Origin: Bog-532 sp965277615
Lineage (GTDB): Bacteria > Actinomycetota > Actinomycetes > Streptosporangiales > Streptosporangiaceae
Reading direction: 5' to 3'
Assembly (NCBI GenBank): GCA_965277615.1
Contig: CBDIDG010000005.1
Span: 62,001 to 126,000 of the forward strand
Length of the DNA stretch: 64,000 bases
Part shown: positions 51,587 to 59,934 of the stretch, piece by piece
How the letters are laid out: each line of letters starts with the position of its first letter
How positions within the stretch are numbered: the stretch's first letter is position 1
Made by a program: the position numbers and the translations under genes
The notes under the pieces: model-generated
Told to the model about the DNA's origin: nothing
Database searches by the model: none
Seen by the model: the letters and a program-made list of their open reading frames with translations, nothing else

Positions 51587-51617
51587 GCGATGCACTCACA
51601 TGCCGCAATCAGCGCTT
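51587..51617 (+). repeat. Dispersed hairpin repeat, short copy
   Basis: GATGCACTCACATGCCGCAA followed by TCAGCGCTTAG, matching the first hairpin of the family with a few changes. It lies in the 300-base gap between the LAL gene and the nuclease, where nothing else was seen. Confidence 0.5.
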
Positions 51618-51712
51618 AGGGGTGCCGAGTTGACGCCGTTCGCTGGATGATCGCCGTTGCACCAGCGAACCGGCGCTTCGTGTCACCCACAACTACCGGG
51701 TAGAACAGCTGG

Positions 51713-52312
51713 GTGACCCAGTTGTCGGTCGACTACGCAGGGCTGGTGGCTGGTCTGCGGATGCAGCTGACGCCTGCCGATCTTGGTACGGCGCTGCTCG
51801 ACGCGGTGGCGGAGCGCTATGAACATCAGTTCCCGGATTGTTCGCTGCTGCGATTCCCCCAATCTGGGGCCACTTACTTGTTTGACCTGGCAAGCGCCGT
51901 GGGGGCAGAGCAAGAGGATCGCACAGTGGCGGCTTGGGCCATAACACCAGCCACAGTCGGCCAACGTGACGTGTCCTACCAGCGCGGATTCCCGCTGCCG
52001 CCCGACCCTGATGGCACGTTGGTAGACCGGGGACATCTCATCCCCCATCTTTCCGGAGGCGAGTTTGGCCCGAACATCTTCCGGCAGCGCCGAGACTTGA
52101 ACCGCGGCTGGTCGAGCCAGGGCAAACGGTTCCGGGCATTGGAACGGGAAGCGGCCGCAACACCCGGCACCTTTTATTTCGGACATCTGCTGTATGAGGA
52201 TGGCACCGCATATCCCGCCGAGATCGAGACGTGCCTGCTCCGTGGGGAGACATTGCATGTGGACAGGTTCCGCAACCGGTTCGAAGTGGCGTCCGGCAGA
52301 GTGGTGTGTTGA
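51713..52312 (+). CDS. DNA/RNA non-specific endonuclease-like protein (His-Me finger)
   Basis: A 199-residue protein whose C-terminal half matches the Endonuclea_NS_2-type nuclease fold: DRGHLIPHLSGG with the general-base His108, NIFRQRRDLNRGW with the metal-site Asn (N121/N130 region), the Glu in RALERE and the closing YEDGTAYPAEIE. In bacteria this domain is often the toxic tip of secreted polymorphic toxins. Here it is short, has no signal peptide, delivery domain or visible immunity gene. The N-terminal 90 residues are unassigned. The start is GTG 51713. An IS256-type element sits right behind it. Confidence 0.7.
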   Translation: MTQLSVDYAGLVAGLRMQLTPADLGTALLDAVAERYEHQFPDCSLLRFPQSGATYLFDLASAVGAEQEDRTVAAWAITPATVGQRDVSYQRGFPLPPDPDGTLVDRGHLIPHLSGGEFGPNIFRQRRDLNRGWSSQGKRFRALEREAAATPGTFYFGHLLYEDGTAYPAEIETCLLRGETLHVDRFRNRFEVASGRVVC

Positions 52313-52339
52313 ACGGCCCTGGTGATGGGCGTGGCGCAG

Positions 52340-53703
52340 ACGCGTAGGGCGGCCACCGCGTGATCCTTTGGAAGACCTCTCACAGTGCTTCTGAAGGAGA
52401 TTTCGCGGTGACCGCTCCCAGCAGTATCGACCCTGCCCGTTTCCTGCACGACCAGCTGGAGTCCGCGTCGCCGGATCTGCTGCGCCAGATGCTGGCCACG
52501 TTCATCAACGCGCTCATGTCCGCTGAGGCCGACGCGGTCTGCGGTGCGCCCTACGGGGCGCCGTCACTGGACCGGGTCAATGTCCGCAACGGGTACCGGC
52601 ACCGGGACTTTGATACCCGGGCGGGGACGCTGGACGTGGCGATCCCCAAGCTGCGGTCCGGGTCGTACTTCCCGGACTGGCTGCTGGAACGCCGCCGCCG
52701 CGCCGAGGCGGCCCTGACCTCGGTGGTGGCGACCTGTTACCTGCTCGGTGTCAGTACGCGGCGGATGGAGAAGCTGGTCGAGTCCCTGGGGATCACCCGG
52801 CTGTCCCGGTCCCAGGTCAGCGAGATGGCCCGGGACCTGGATGAGCAGGTGGAAGCGTTCCGGACCCGCCCGCTGGACGCCGGGCCCTACACGTTCGTCG
52901 CGGCGGACGCGCTGGTGCTGAAGGTCCGTGAGGGCGGCCGGGTGGTCAATGTGCATGCGCTGCTGGCCACCGGGGTGAACGCGGACGGGCACCGGGAGAT
53001 CCTGGGCCTGCAGGTCACCTCGGCTGAGGACGGCGCCGGGTGGCTGGGATTCTTCCGGGACCTGACCGCCCGCGGCCTGACCGGCGTCCAGCTCGTCACC
53101 TCTGATGCGCACCGCGGCCTGACCGAGGCGATCGGCGCCACCTTGCCCGGAGCGGCCTGGCAGCGGTGCCGCACCCACTACGCCGCGAACCTGATGTCCG
53201 TCACCCCGAAGGCGTCCTGGCCGTGGGTCAAGACCCTGCTGCACTCGGTCTACGATCAGCCCGACGCCGCCTCCGTCCACGCCCAGTACGACCGGCTGAT
53301 CGACGCGATCAGCGAGAAGCTGCCCAAGGTCGCTGAGCATCTGGACGGCGCCCGCGCGGACGTCCTGGCGTTCACCAGCTTCCCGAAGGAACTGTGGCGG
53401 CAGATCTGGTCGAACAATCCCCAGGAGCGCCTCAACCGCGAGATCCGCCGCCGCACCGACGTCGTCGGGATCTTCCCCAGCCGCGACGCCCTGATCCGCC
53501 TCGTCGGCGCCGTCCTGGCCGAACAGCACGACGAATGGGCCGAAGGACGCCGCTACCTCGGCCTGGACATCCTCACCCGCTCCCGCATCACCCTGGCCCC
53601 GGCGGCCGGCACCGGGACGGAGGTGACCCCCGACAGCGACCTGCAGGCGCTCAGCGCCTAACTCACAACAAAGGATCACGCGCTAACCGCCAAACACCAC
53701 GCC
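52340..53703. mobile_element. IS256-family insertion sequence
   Basis: A transposase gene flanked by inverted repeats: 52348-52370 and 53669-53691 share GGCGG, an A and CGCGTGATCCTTTG in opposite orientation (20 of 23 positions). Further out the match weakens, so the exact ends and target duplication were not resolved; 52340 and 53703 are approximate. Confidence 0.75.
52408..53661 (+). CDS. IS256-family transposase
   Basis: A 417-residue mutator-type DDE transposase. Typical blocks are RNGYRHRDFDTRAGTLDVAIPKLRSGSYFP, the catalytic segment with VAADALVLKV, the second Asp in LVTSDAHRGL, WQRCRTHY and the Glu in NPQERLNREIRRRTDVVGIFP. GTG 52408 follows AAGGAGA and is preferred over an upstream frame extension. 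The gene is intact, so the element may still be mobile. Confidence 0.95.
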   Translation: MTAPSSIDPARFLHDQLESASPDLLRQMLATFINALMSAEADAVCGAPYGAPSLDRVNVRNGYRHRDFDTRAGTLDVAIPKLRSGSYFPDWLLERRRRAEAALTSVVATCYLLGVSTRRMEKLVESLGITRLSRSQVSEMARDLDEQVEAFRTRPLDAGPYTFVAADALVLKVREGGRVVNVHALLATGVNADGHREILGLQVTSAEDGAGWLGFFRDLTARGLTGVQLVTSDAHRGLTEAIGATLPGAAWQRCRTHYAANLMSVTPKASWPWVKTLLHSVYDQPDAASVHAQYDRLIDAISEKLPKVAEHLDGARADVLAFTSFPKELWRQIWSNNPQERLNREIRRRTDVVGIFPSRDALIRLVGAVLAEQHDEWAEGRRYLGLDILTRSRITLAPAAGTGTEVTPDSDLQALSA

Positions 53704-53849
53704 AAAGGACTTGACCCGGTTCGAATGCTGACAACCGGCACGGCATCGCGAGCTAACTAGGCGCCCCTCCACATGGTCACTCTTCTGCCGCTGATGGGGC
53801 GAGCTGTCAGGTTTCCTGCATTGCGCACCGAATCTGATGGTGTCGGCGG

Positions 53850-54290
53850 TCAGGGGATCGCGAGCTCCATGCGAGGTGCTGCGCTGAACTTTGTTTCTAC
53901 GACCCCGCAGTCGATGAAACCGACGGCGCGGTAAAACCCCAGCGCGTGAGGATTAGCGGTGACCTCCAGCTGTTCTTCCCCCCGCGCCCGCAGGACCTCG
54001 GCGATGCAGCGGACGAGCGCGGTGGCAATGCCACGCCTCAGATAGCCCGGGTCCACGAACAGGTCTTCCAGTTCGATGGTGCCAGCGGCCTCGGCCCAGG
54101 TGGCGAAGCCGACCACCGAGCCGTCCTGTTCCGCGACATGTGTGCGGCCTTCGGCTAGCCCTTCTGGCCCCAGGATCAGGTATTCCGGATGAGCGAGCAG
54201 ATTGTCGCGATCCCCCGCATTCGACAGCGACGCGCGACGGTAGACGCTTCTCGCGGCGGCCAGGTCGGCAGATGTTCCCAGGCGGATCAT
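53850..54290 (-). CDS. GNAT-family N-acetyltransferase
   Basis: A 146-residue GNAT protein: IRLGTSADLAAARSVYRRAS, EDLFVDPGYLRRGIATALVRCI with the acetyl-CoA-binding R-x-x-G-I-A loop, and NPHALGFYRAVGFIDCG. ATG 54290 gives the usual start, although its GGAGG site is very close to the codon; an upstream TTG at 54317 is the alternative. It stands between two insertion sequences and has no operon partner. The substrate is unknown. Confidence 0.8.
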   Translation of the reverse strand: MIRLGTSADLAAARSVYRRASLSNAGDRDNLLAHPEYLILGPEGLAEGRTHVAEQDGSVVGFATWAEAAGTIELEDLFVDPGYLRRGIATALVRCIAEVLRARGEEQLEVTANPHALGFYRAVGFIDCGVVETKFSAAPRMELAIP

Positions 54291-54398
54291 TCCTCCAGTC
54301 TGCGGCAAACGGCTCAAGCAGGCTGAGTCCGCACGCGGCAGCGACCCGGCCGACTGGACCGCCCCGGCAAATTTGGAGGCACTTTCTTGCCGGTATGA

Positions 54399-55259
54399 TT
54401 AATTTACCAGGTTTTCCTGATGCGAGTAGTAGCTTTCCTCGAATTCTTCGGGCGGAACGTACCCGCAGGTAGAGTGCAGCCTTTCCCGGTTATACCAGGC
54501 CACCCATTCCAGGGTCGCGAGCATGACATCGGCCATCCCTGCCCACGGACCTTCCCGCTCGATTAGCTCTTTCTTGTAAAGACTGTTCAGTGCCTCCGCA
54601 GCTGAATTGTCATAGGAATCTCCCTTGCGGCCTACCGAGCGGACCGCTCTGATCTCGCCGAGCCGCTCGGCATACCGGATCGACGTGTACTGCACGCCGC
54701 GGTCGGAATGATGAACAAGGTTCCCGCCGATCCGGTCACCACGCGACCAGATCGCCATTTCCAGCGCGTCGAGGGCAAGCTCCGCCCGGAGCGAATCCGA
54801 AACCTGCCAGCCGACAATCTTCCGCGAGAACAAATCGAGAATGAACGAGGCATACACGAAACCGCCGGCCGTCTCAACATAGGTAATATCGGCAACCCAG
54901 CGCCGGTTCGGCGCGGGCGCGGTAAAGTCCCGCTCCAGCAGGTCAGACGGCCGCTCATGCCCCGGCCCGGCCGGGACCGTCGTCCGCGGCCTCTTCCGCC
55001 TGGCCGACACACCGGCAATCCCAAGCTCGCGCATCAGCCGCTCGACCGTGCACCTCGCCACGTCAACTCCCTCCCGGATCAATTCGCGCCATACTTTCCG
55101 CGCACCGTAAACCCCGCGGCCTTTCCCCTTCCAGACGCGCACGATCTCCTTCTTCAGCTCGTCATCCCGGGCATCTCGCGCCGGCGGCCTCTCCTCTCTC
55201 TTTTTCGCCGCATAATAAGTGGACGGCGCAATCTCCAGGACCGCGCAGGCCGGTTCCAC
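54399..55259 (-). CDS. IS3-family transposase OrfB (integrase catalytic subunit)
   Basis: A 286-residue rve-type DDE integrase: HTH_21 region RGVYGARKVWRELIREG, first Asp in RRWVADITYVE, second in VHHSDRGVQYTS, and the catalytic Glu in DNSAAEALNSLYKKEL. In IS3 elements OrfB is made as an OrfA-OrfB fusion by -1 frameshifting; the open frame here extends upstream of the first ATG into orfA's end (reading ALVEFIDSHKDRFG). It looks intact. Confidence 0.93.
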   Translation of the reverse strand: MEPACAVLEIAPSTYYAAKKREERPPARDARDDELKKEIVRVWKGKGRGVYGARKVWRELIREGVDVARCTVERLMRELGIAGVSARRKRPRTTVPAGPGHERPSDLLERDFTAPAPNRRWVADITYVETAGGFVYASFILDLFSRKIVGWQVSDSLRAELALDALEMAIWSRGDRIGGNLVHHSDRGVQYTSIRYAERLGEIRAVRSVGRKGDSYDNSAAEALNSLYKKELIEREGPWAGMADVMLATLEWVAWYNRERLHSTCGYVPPEEFEESYYSHQENLVN

Positions 55260-55294
55260 TCCGAACCGGTCCTTATGCGAATCGATGAACTCGA

Positions 55295-55624
55295 CTAGCG
55301 CGGATACCGGGGGTCGAGTTCCCGGGCGAAATAAGCACTCGCCGCCTTCAGGATCTCATTCGCCCGCCGCAGCTCGCGGTTCTCCCTTTCCAGCTCCGCG
55401 ATCCGCTTCTTGTCATCAGTCGTCGTGCCCGGACGCTGACCGCCGTCGATTTCCGCCCGCTCGACCCAGTTCCGCAAAGTCTCGGGATTTATGCCGAGAC
55501 GCTCGCCCACCCGGGCAAGCGTCCCGCGGGAATTCCCCGACTCCGCCCGCAGCTCGAAGACCATCGCCACCGCACGTTCCCGCAGCTCAGCGGGGTGCTG
55601 CTTCCGTGACACCATGAGCCCCAA
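55295..55624 (-). CDS. IS3-family transposase OrfA (HTH_Tnp_1)
   Basis: A 109-residue helix-turn-helix protein: RKQHPAELRERAVAMVFELR, LARVGERLGINPETLRNWVERAEID, then a leucine-zipper-like coil IAELERENRELRRANEILKAASAYFA. This is the DNA-binding first subunit of the IS. A C-rich run (GACCCCCGG) near its end is a possible -1 slip site into OrfB. Confidence 0.93.
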   Translation of the reverse strand: MGLMVSRKQHPAELRERAVAMVFELRAESGNSRGTLARVGERLGINPETLRNWVERAEIDGGQRPGTTTDDKKRIAELERENRELRRANEILKAASAYFARELDPRYPR

Positions 55625-55705
55625 CTTTCCCAGAAGTCATGGCCTCCAAGAAACCCGGGGCGGCTCAGACGTCCGCATCTGCCGCGAGCAGGGAGTCCCG
55701 GCTCT

Positions 55706-56362
55706 TTAGCTTGCCTGGGCGAGGATGAGGCTATGCCCGCTGTCACCTTCAGCGACGTAGCGATCCCAGATGGGCGCGAGCTGAGCTGCCGCGAACCAGC
55801 GTCGGTAGGTGTCAATGTCCGCGTGGTCCCAGAACATTTCGGTGCCGAGATACTCCTCGGTTCCGGTCCATCGGCCGGCCCGGACAATAGCCAGGAAGTA
55901 GCCGCCCGGGCGGATCCATTCACGCACGCGGGGAAACAGTGCCTGCTGGTCGGCAAGCGGAACATGGATCAAGGCATAGAAGGAAACCACGGCGTCCACG
56001 GTGGCTGGCCGGAGACTGAACGCGGTCATGTCAGCCTGGACGAACCGGGCCGCGGGGACAAGCTGGTGAGCACGGCGGAGCTGGACGGCTGAGAAGTCCA
56101 CGCCGAGCACCTGCAAGCCGTGGCCGGCCAGGTCACGGGTCGCCGGAATCCCCGCTCCGCAGCCCAGGTCCACGACCCGGGCAGCCGGTGGCAGCCGCCC
56201 CGCCAATTCCGCCGTCCAGCCCGCGTAACGGCTGACGTCCTCGGCGGAAGAAGCAGCCGCAGTGCCATCATCGCTGCGATACGCCAGCGAGATGGCGTCA
56301 TAGCCACGCCGGACAAGGGCTCGCTGCCGCGCCCGCTCGGCCGCATCGCCGGACTCCGCCAT
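55706..56362 (-). CDS. SAM-dependent methyltransferase (class I)
   Basis: A 218-residue Rossmann methyltransferase: motif I VVDLGCGAGIPATRDLAGHG, acidic loop VLGVDFSAVQLRRAH, motif around ARFVQADMTAFSL and the post-motif DAVVSFYALIHVP. ATG 56362 gives a compact protein; the open frame continues upstream through non-coding sequence. The substrate is unknown. It is divergent from pyrE. Confidence 0.85.
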   Translation of the reverse strand: MAESGDAAERARQRALVRRGYDAISLAYRSDDGTAAASSAEDVSRYAGWTAELAGRLPPAARVVDLGCGAGIPATRDLAGHGLQVLGVDFSAVQLRRAHQLVPAARFVQADMTAFSLRPATVDAVVSFYALIHVPLADQQALFPRVREWIRPGGYFLAIVRAGRWTGTEEYLGTEMFWDHADIDTYRRWFAAAQLAPIWDRYVAEGDSGHSLILAQAS

Positions 56363-56410
56363 TGATCTATCGTGCCCGTTAACCCAGCAAATCCCAACAC
56401 CGCACCTGTG

Positions 56411-56432
56411 CTTTGCACTCATCTGCCGCTCG
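56411..56432 (+). repeat. Dispersed hairpin repeat, short copy
   Basis: TTTGCACTCATCTGCCGCTC matches the left arm and loop of the family; the right arm is lost. It lies in the leader of pyrE. Confidence 0.4.
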
Positions 56433-56506
56433 GCGGACGTTCCTACGGCGCCTGTGTGAGCGGCGGCCTCTGGGCGTACCCGGAGACGTCTGGCAGGATC
56501 ATCGAC

Positions 56507-57049
56507 GTGTCCGGGTACGACTTGCCCCAGTTGGCGCATGAGATTGATGCACAGTGCCGCCTGCGAGGCAGCTTTACGCTGCGCTCTGGGCAGGTCAGCA
56601 ACGAGTACTTCGACAAGTACCTCTTCGAATCTGACCCAGCGCTGCTGCGGCGGGTGACCGAGGCCATGGCCGAGTTGGTCCCAGCGGACACTGAGTTGCT
56701 CGGTGGCCTTGAGCTCGGCGGCGTCCCGCTGGCCACCATGCTCAGCCAGATGACCGGCATCCCCGCGCTGTTCGTGCGCAAGCAGGCCAAAAGCTACGGC
56801 ACGCAACGGCTTGCCGAGGGCGACGATCCCGTGGGCCGCACCGTGACTTTGGTCGAAGACGTGATCACCACTGGTGGCGCGGTCATCAGCGCCGCCCGGG
56901 CGCTTCGCGAACTCGGAGCCACTGTGACCACGGTCGTCTGCGCAATCGACCGATCCGCATCCGGCGCGAGCAGTCTGGCAGACGACGGAATCGCCGTGAA
57001 GTCCGCCCTAACTAAGGCTCATCTCGACACCGCCGCCAAGACCACCTAA
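56507..57049 (+). CDS. pyrE: Orotate phosphoribosyltransferase-like protein PyrE
   Basis: A 180-residue type I phosphoribosyltransferase: LRGSFTLRSGQVSNEYFDKYLFESDP, LGGLELGGVPLATMLS, FVRKQAKSYGTQRLAEG and the PRPP motif VTLVEDVITTGGAVISAA. These are the standard PyrE blocks for making orotidine monophosphate. GTG 56507 starts the usual N-terminus. It is not next to other pyrimidine genes, and lies in an insertion-sequence-rich region, so it may be an extra or transferred copy. Confidence 0.9.
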   Translation: MSGYDLPQLAHEIDAQCRLRGSFTLRSGQVSNEYFDKYLFESDPALLRRVTEAMAELVPADTELLGGLELGGVPLATMLSQMTGIPALFVRKQAKSYGTQRLAEGDDPVGRTVTLVEDVITTGGAVISAARALRELGATVTTVVCAIDRSASGASSLADDGIAVKSALTKAHLDTAAKTT

Positions 57050-57146
57050 CCCCATCTTCATCTGCCGCTGGTAGCGCAGTGAGATGCCAGGCGACCTGCG
57101 CTCAGAGGCTGACTGGCGCGGCATCGCTACGCTGGACAATGGGCTG

Positions 57147-57488
57147 ATGATCGAGGTCGATCCCGGCCGTTTCGAGGAAATGGTCGCCACCGCGCTGGAT
57201 GGGCTGCCCGAGGATCTCGGCCAGCTTATGCGCAATGTCGCGGTCACGGTCGAGCACGGCGCGGGACCACCCGGCCTGCTCGGGCTGTACGAGGGCATCC
57301 CGCTCACCAGCCGCACATCTCAGTACGCCGGGGTCCTGCCCGATCGCATCACCATCTACCGCCAGGCCATCTGCGCGATCTGCGGCACCGAGCAGGAGGT
57401 TGCCGACCAGGTCCGCCGGACCGTCATCCACGAGATCGGCCACCACTTCGGCATCGACGACAACCGGCTCCGCGAACTCGGCTGGTAA
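57147..57488 (+). CDS. Zincin-like metallopeptidase (PF06262 type)
   Basis: A 113-residue minimal zincin: FEEMVATALDGLPEDLGQLMRNVAVTVE, then the metal motif TVIHEIGHHFGID near the C-terminus (HExxH plus a following His and Asp). This matches the small actinobacterial metallopeptidase family with a HExxHxxGxxD site. ATG 57147 fits the family; an earlier in-frame ATG at 57084 would add 21 residues. Its substrate is unknown. It follows pyrE closely and may be cotranscribed. Confidence 0.82.
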   Translation: MIEVDPGRFEEMVATALDGLPEDLGQLMRNVAVTVEHGAGPPGLLGLYEGIPLTSRTSQYAGVLPDRITIYRQAICAICGTEQEVADQVRRTVIHEIGHHFGIDDNRLRELGW

Positions 57489-57509
57489 CCCACGGACTCG
57501 GCCCTCGCA

Positions 57510-57576
57510 GCGCACTCATCTGCCGCGATGAGCGTGCGCCCTGCCGCAGGGCTCAAGGCGCAGATCGCCGATTCGG
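57510..57576 (+). repeat. Dispersed hairpin repeat, full copy
   Basis: Three adjacent hairpins: CACTCATC/GATGAGCGTG around TGCCGC, the perfect GCCCTG-CCG-CAGGGC stem at 57539-57553, and GGCG/CGCC in the last 25 bases. It is nearly identical to the minus-strand copy at 62861-62947. It lies just after the zincin stop. Confidence 0.7.
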
Positions 57577-57814
57577 CGCGGGTGACGAGTTTGGTGGCAG
57601 ATGGGGCAGGCGGTCCAGATCGTCCGGTTCGTTGCGCCCGTCGGTGCGCTCGACGCCTCGTGAGCGATGGGCAGCCGGGTCTTGAGCACGAAGAATGGCC
57701 GGTGGTGCGCCCGGTCGGCGAGTGGCGGCCAGGGATAGGCGGTCGGCTCGTGCCTGGCTGGCTCGCTAGATAATGGGGTCGCCCGGCTGCCGGTGGGACC
57801 GCGATGATGGTTTG

Positions 57815-58846
57815 GTGAGCGATGCGGAGCCGGCTTGGAGTGATCAGATCGGGCAGGCTAGCTGGATCGGTGAGCGGCTGGCACCGTTCGGCTCCGTGGT
57901 GACCTCGGTGGTCCCGAGCGGTTTTGAGGCCTACGCCCGGGTGCTGCACCCGGCCCAGGAACCGTTGCACGACGGCGGCCGGGCGGTGCGCTGGGCCGAG
58001 GTCGCCGCCTGGAGCGGGCTGCCGCTTCGGCCCGGTTCGCAGTTCCATTCGATCGCGCTGCCGCGGGTGCGGCCGCGGGGTGAGGCACCCTGGATCGGTC
58101 AGGGGCCGGATCAGGGCAGCCTGTACCCGCCGGACGCGGTGATCCTCGCCGGGATCTTGCGGCACTGGACGACGACGCCGCAGCAGTGCTGGTTCTGCGT
58201 GTGGGACGGTTACGGGTGGGATCGCACGGTGTATCTGTTCATATCTGACGGGGCATCCGCGGTGAAACCGGGCTCTGGCCGCCGGCCTGATCCAGTTCCC
58301 GCACATGTGCGGGACGGACGCCGGGTCGAGCTGCCGTACCGGGACTACCTGCTGTATCGCGGCCCAGTGGAAGCAGCCCTGGCCACCGTGGGGCTCGGGG
58401 TCGGGCATCAGGTCGCGAACTTGTGGTGGCCGCAGGACCGGGCCTGGTTCGTGGCCAGCGAGATCGACCTGGCCTGGACCTATGTCGGCGGCCCGGCCGG
58501 GCTGATCGGCCAGCTGCTGGCCGATACGCGGATCGAAGCCCTGCCCGCCGCGCCTGATGACGAGCTGGCCGGGATCGAAGCCTGGGTCACCGCACGCGCC
58601 GAGCAGGCGGCCGGCCAGCTCCTGGCCAGCGGGCAGGCCACCGTCACCACCTCCCGCGGCACGCTGCGGGCATCGCTGAAACGCCCCGGCCGGCTCACGT
58701 CCGGCACGCTTGTAGTCCAGAGGACCGGCGACAACGGAGATACCGGGTCAAGCTCGACCCGGCTGAGCCAGCAACCCGAGCCGGATCTGCGCGAGGAGAT
58801 CAGCCACCGCCTGGCCCTCGGCATCATCGAACTGGTCGGCGGCTAA
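57815..58846 (+). CDS. Conserved actinobacterial protein of unknown function
   Basis: A 343-residue soluble protein starting at GTG 57815. It has a Trp/Tyr-rich core: GFEAYARVLHPAQEP, RHWTTTPQQCWFCVWDGYGWD, YRDYLLYRGP, then PQDRAWFVASEIDLAWTYVGGP. I recognise this pattern from hypothetical proteins in Streptomyces and relatives, but no function is established. No membrane span, signal or catalytic motif is evident. About 330 bases of apparently gene-free DNA precede it. Confidence 0.7.
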   Translation: MSDAEPAWSDQIGQASWIGERLAPFGSVVTSVVPSGFEAYARVLHPAQEPLHDGGRAVRWAEVAAWSGLPLRPGSQFHSIALPRVRPRGEAPWIGQGPDQGSLYPPDAVILAGILRHWTTTPQQCWFCVWDGYGWDRTVYLFISDGASAVKPGSGRRPDPVPAHVRDGRRVELPYRDYLLYRGPVEAALATVGLGVGHQVANLWWPQDRAWFVASEIDLAWTYVGGPAGLIGQLLADTRIEALPAAPDDELAGIEAWVTARAEQAAGQLLASGQATVTTSRGTLRASLKRPGRLTSGTLVVQRTGDNGDTGSSSTRLSQQPEPDLREEISHRLALGIIELVGG

Positions 58847-59093
58847 CGCCTAAAGGCGGGTAAGCGCGCCGCGTCGGCACCCACCGCCGATCACGTAGCG
58901 CGAGACAGGGGGCAGCTTGCTGGGCTCGGCGGCGCGCGCCGCTGCCCCGCTGCGGTTGATCTCCCCTGACTCCGCGGCGCCGTGCCGCAGGGGCACGAAG
59001 TGATCCGCATCTGGGGTGAGTCGCTTCCCGCACCCTGAGGCGCGCGGGAGCTCGCCGGAGAACAGAGTTGAAAACTTGGCCAAATGCCGTTAG

Positions 59094-59106
59094 CTTACAT
59101 CGTAAG
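59094..59106. promoter_or_regulatory. Small inverted repeat ahead of the TetR operon
   Basis: CTTAC-ATC-GTAAG lies in the only AT-rich patch of the 58847-59134 intergenic region, about 30 bases before the leader ORF. It is a candidate autoregulatory operator for the TetR protein. Support is positional. Confidence 0.4.
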
Positions 59107-59134
59107 TTTACAACGTTAGCAGAAGGAGGCCGGA

Positions 59135-59257
59135 GTGATTGCTCCTGCGTCGGCCATGACACGCCGGGCCGTCACCCGCCGACTGCCGCGCGTCGCTGCC
59201 AGCCGCCCCGCCGCCAGGGCCTGCCTCCCCGGCCCGGCGGCCGGGGAGGTGGCGTGA
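59135..59257 (+). CDS. Putative 40-residue leader ORF coupled to the TetR gene
   Basis: GTG 59135 sits five bases after a strong AGGAGG. The ORF encodes a basic, Arg/Ala/Pro-rich peptide (SAMTRRAVTRRLPRVAAS core) and its TGA overlaps the ATG of the TetR gene as TGATG. The TetR gene has only a weaker site of its own, so translation of this ORF may drive or gate it. It could also simply be a 5' leader; there is no homology to judge by. Confidence 0.45.
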   Translation: MIAPASAMTRRAVTRRLPRVAASRPAARACLPGPAAGEVA

Positions 59258-59910
59258 TGGCGTCGGCCGTCCAGGCCACGCCGCCCCCGGCCCGGCGGCG
59301 GAACCGGCGCGGCGAGGGCGAGCGGCTGCGGGAGGAAATCATCACCGCGGCCAGCCAGATGATCGGCGAGGCCGGCGACGACAGCGCGCTGACGCTGCGC
59401 GGGGTGGCCCGCCAGGTCGGGATCGCCGCCCCCTCCATATACCGGCACTTCACCGACGTCGACGAGCTGAAGATGGCGGTGGTCGAGCGCAGCTTCGCCG
59501 AATTCGCCCGGGGCCGCGACGCCGCCAGCCCCGACGGTGACGAACCGGCCGCGCGCCTGCTGGCCCGCTGCCGCGCCTACACCCGGTTCGCGCTGGCCAA
59601 CCCCGGCCCCTACAGGTACCTGTTCAGCCAGCACGCGCCCACCGGTGACCCGGCCCGGCCGGCGGTGGACCTGCCCGTCTTCCAGGCCCTGGCCGAGTCG
59701 ATCAGCCGCTGCCAGCAGGCCGGCCTGTCCCTGGCCGGCGAGGACCCGCACTGGCTGGCCGCCCAGGTCTGGGCCGCGCTGCACGGCCTGGCGCTGCTGC
59801 GGCTCAACGCCCCCGGCTTCCCCTGGCCCGGCCCACTCGAGCAGATGGCCGACCAGGCCGTGGCCCGCCTCATCGGTCTCGACACCCCGGCGGACAGGCA
59901 CTCCGCCTGA
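59257..59910 (+). CDS. TetR-family transcriptional regulator
   Basis: A 217-residue regulator: N-terminal HTH (IITAASQMIGEAGDDSALTLRGVARQVGIAAPSIYRHFTDVDELKMAVV) and a C-terminal ligand domain of the WHG/TetR_C_33 kind (RYLFSQHAPTGDP, AAQVWAALHGLALLRL). ATG 59257 lies within the stop of the leader ORF. The membrane-protein gene follows 24 bases later and is the probable target and partner. Confidence 0.88.
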   Translation: MASAVQATPPPARRRNRRGEGERLREEIITAASQMIGEAGDDSALTLRGVARQVGIAAPSIYRHFTDVDELKMAVVERSFAEFARGRDAASPDGDEPAARLLARCRAYTRFALANPGPYRYLFSQHAPTGDPARPAVDLPVFQALAESISRCQQAGLSLAGEDPHWLAAQVWAALHGLALLRLNAPGFPWPGPLEQMADQAVARLIGLDTPADRHSA

Positions 59911-59934
59911 CGGCCGCCCGCAAGGAGAACTGCC

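Larger units (their letters stand above)
54372..55649. mobile_element. IS3-family insertion sequence
   Basis: OrfA and orfB of an IS3-type transposase lie within 1,278 bases bounded by TTGGAGGC at 54372-54379 and its reverse complement at 55642-55649. The size is normal for IS3 elements. I did not find a convincing target duplication, so the outermost bases are provisional. Confidence 0.8.

Noticed and set aside
53715..53735. GGTTCGAAT as part of a tRNA T-arm
   Set aside because: No acceptor stem, D-arm or anticodon arm can be folded around it.
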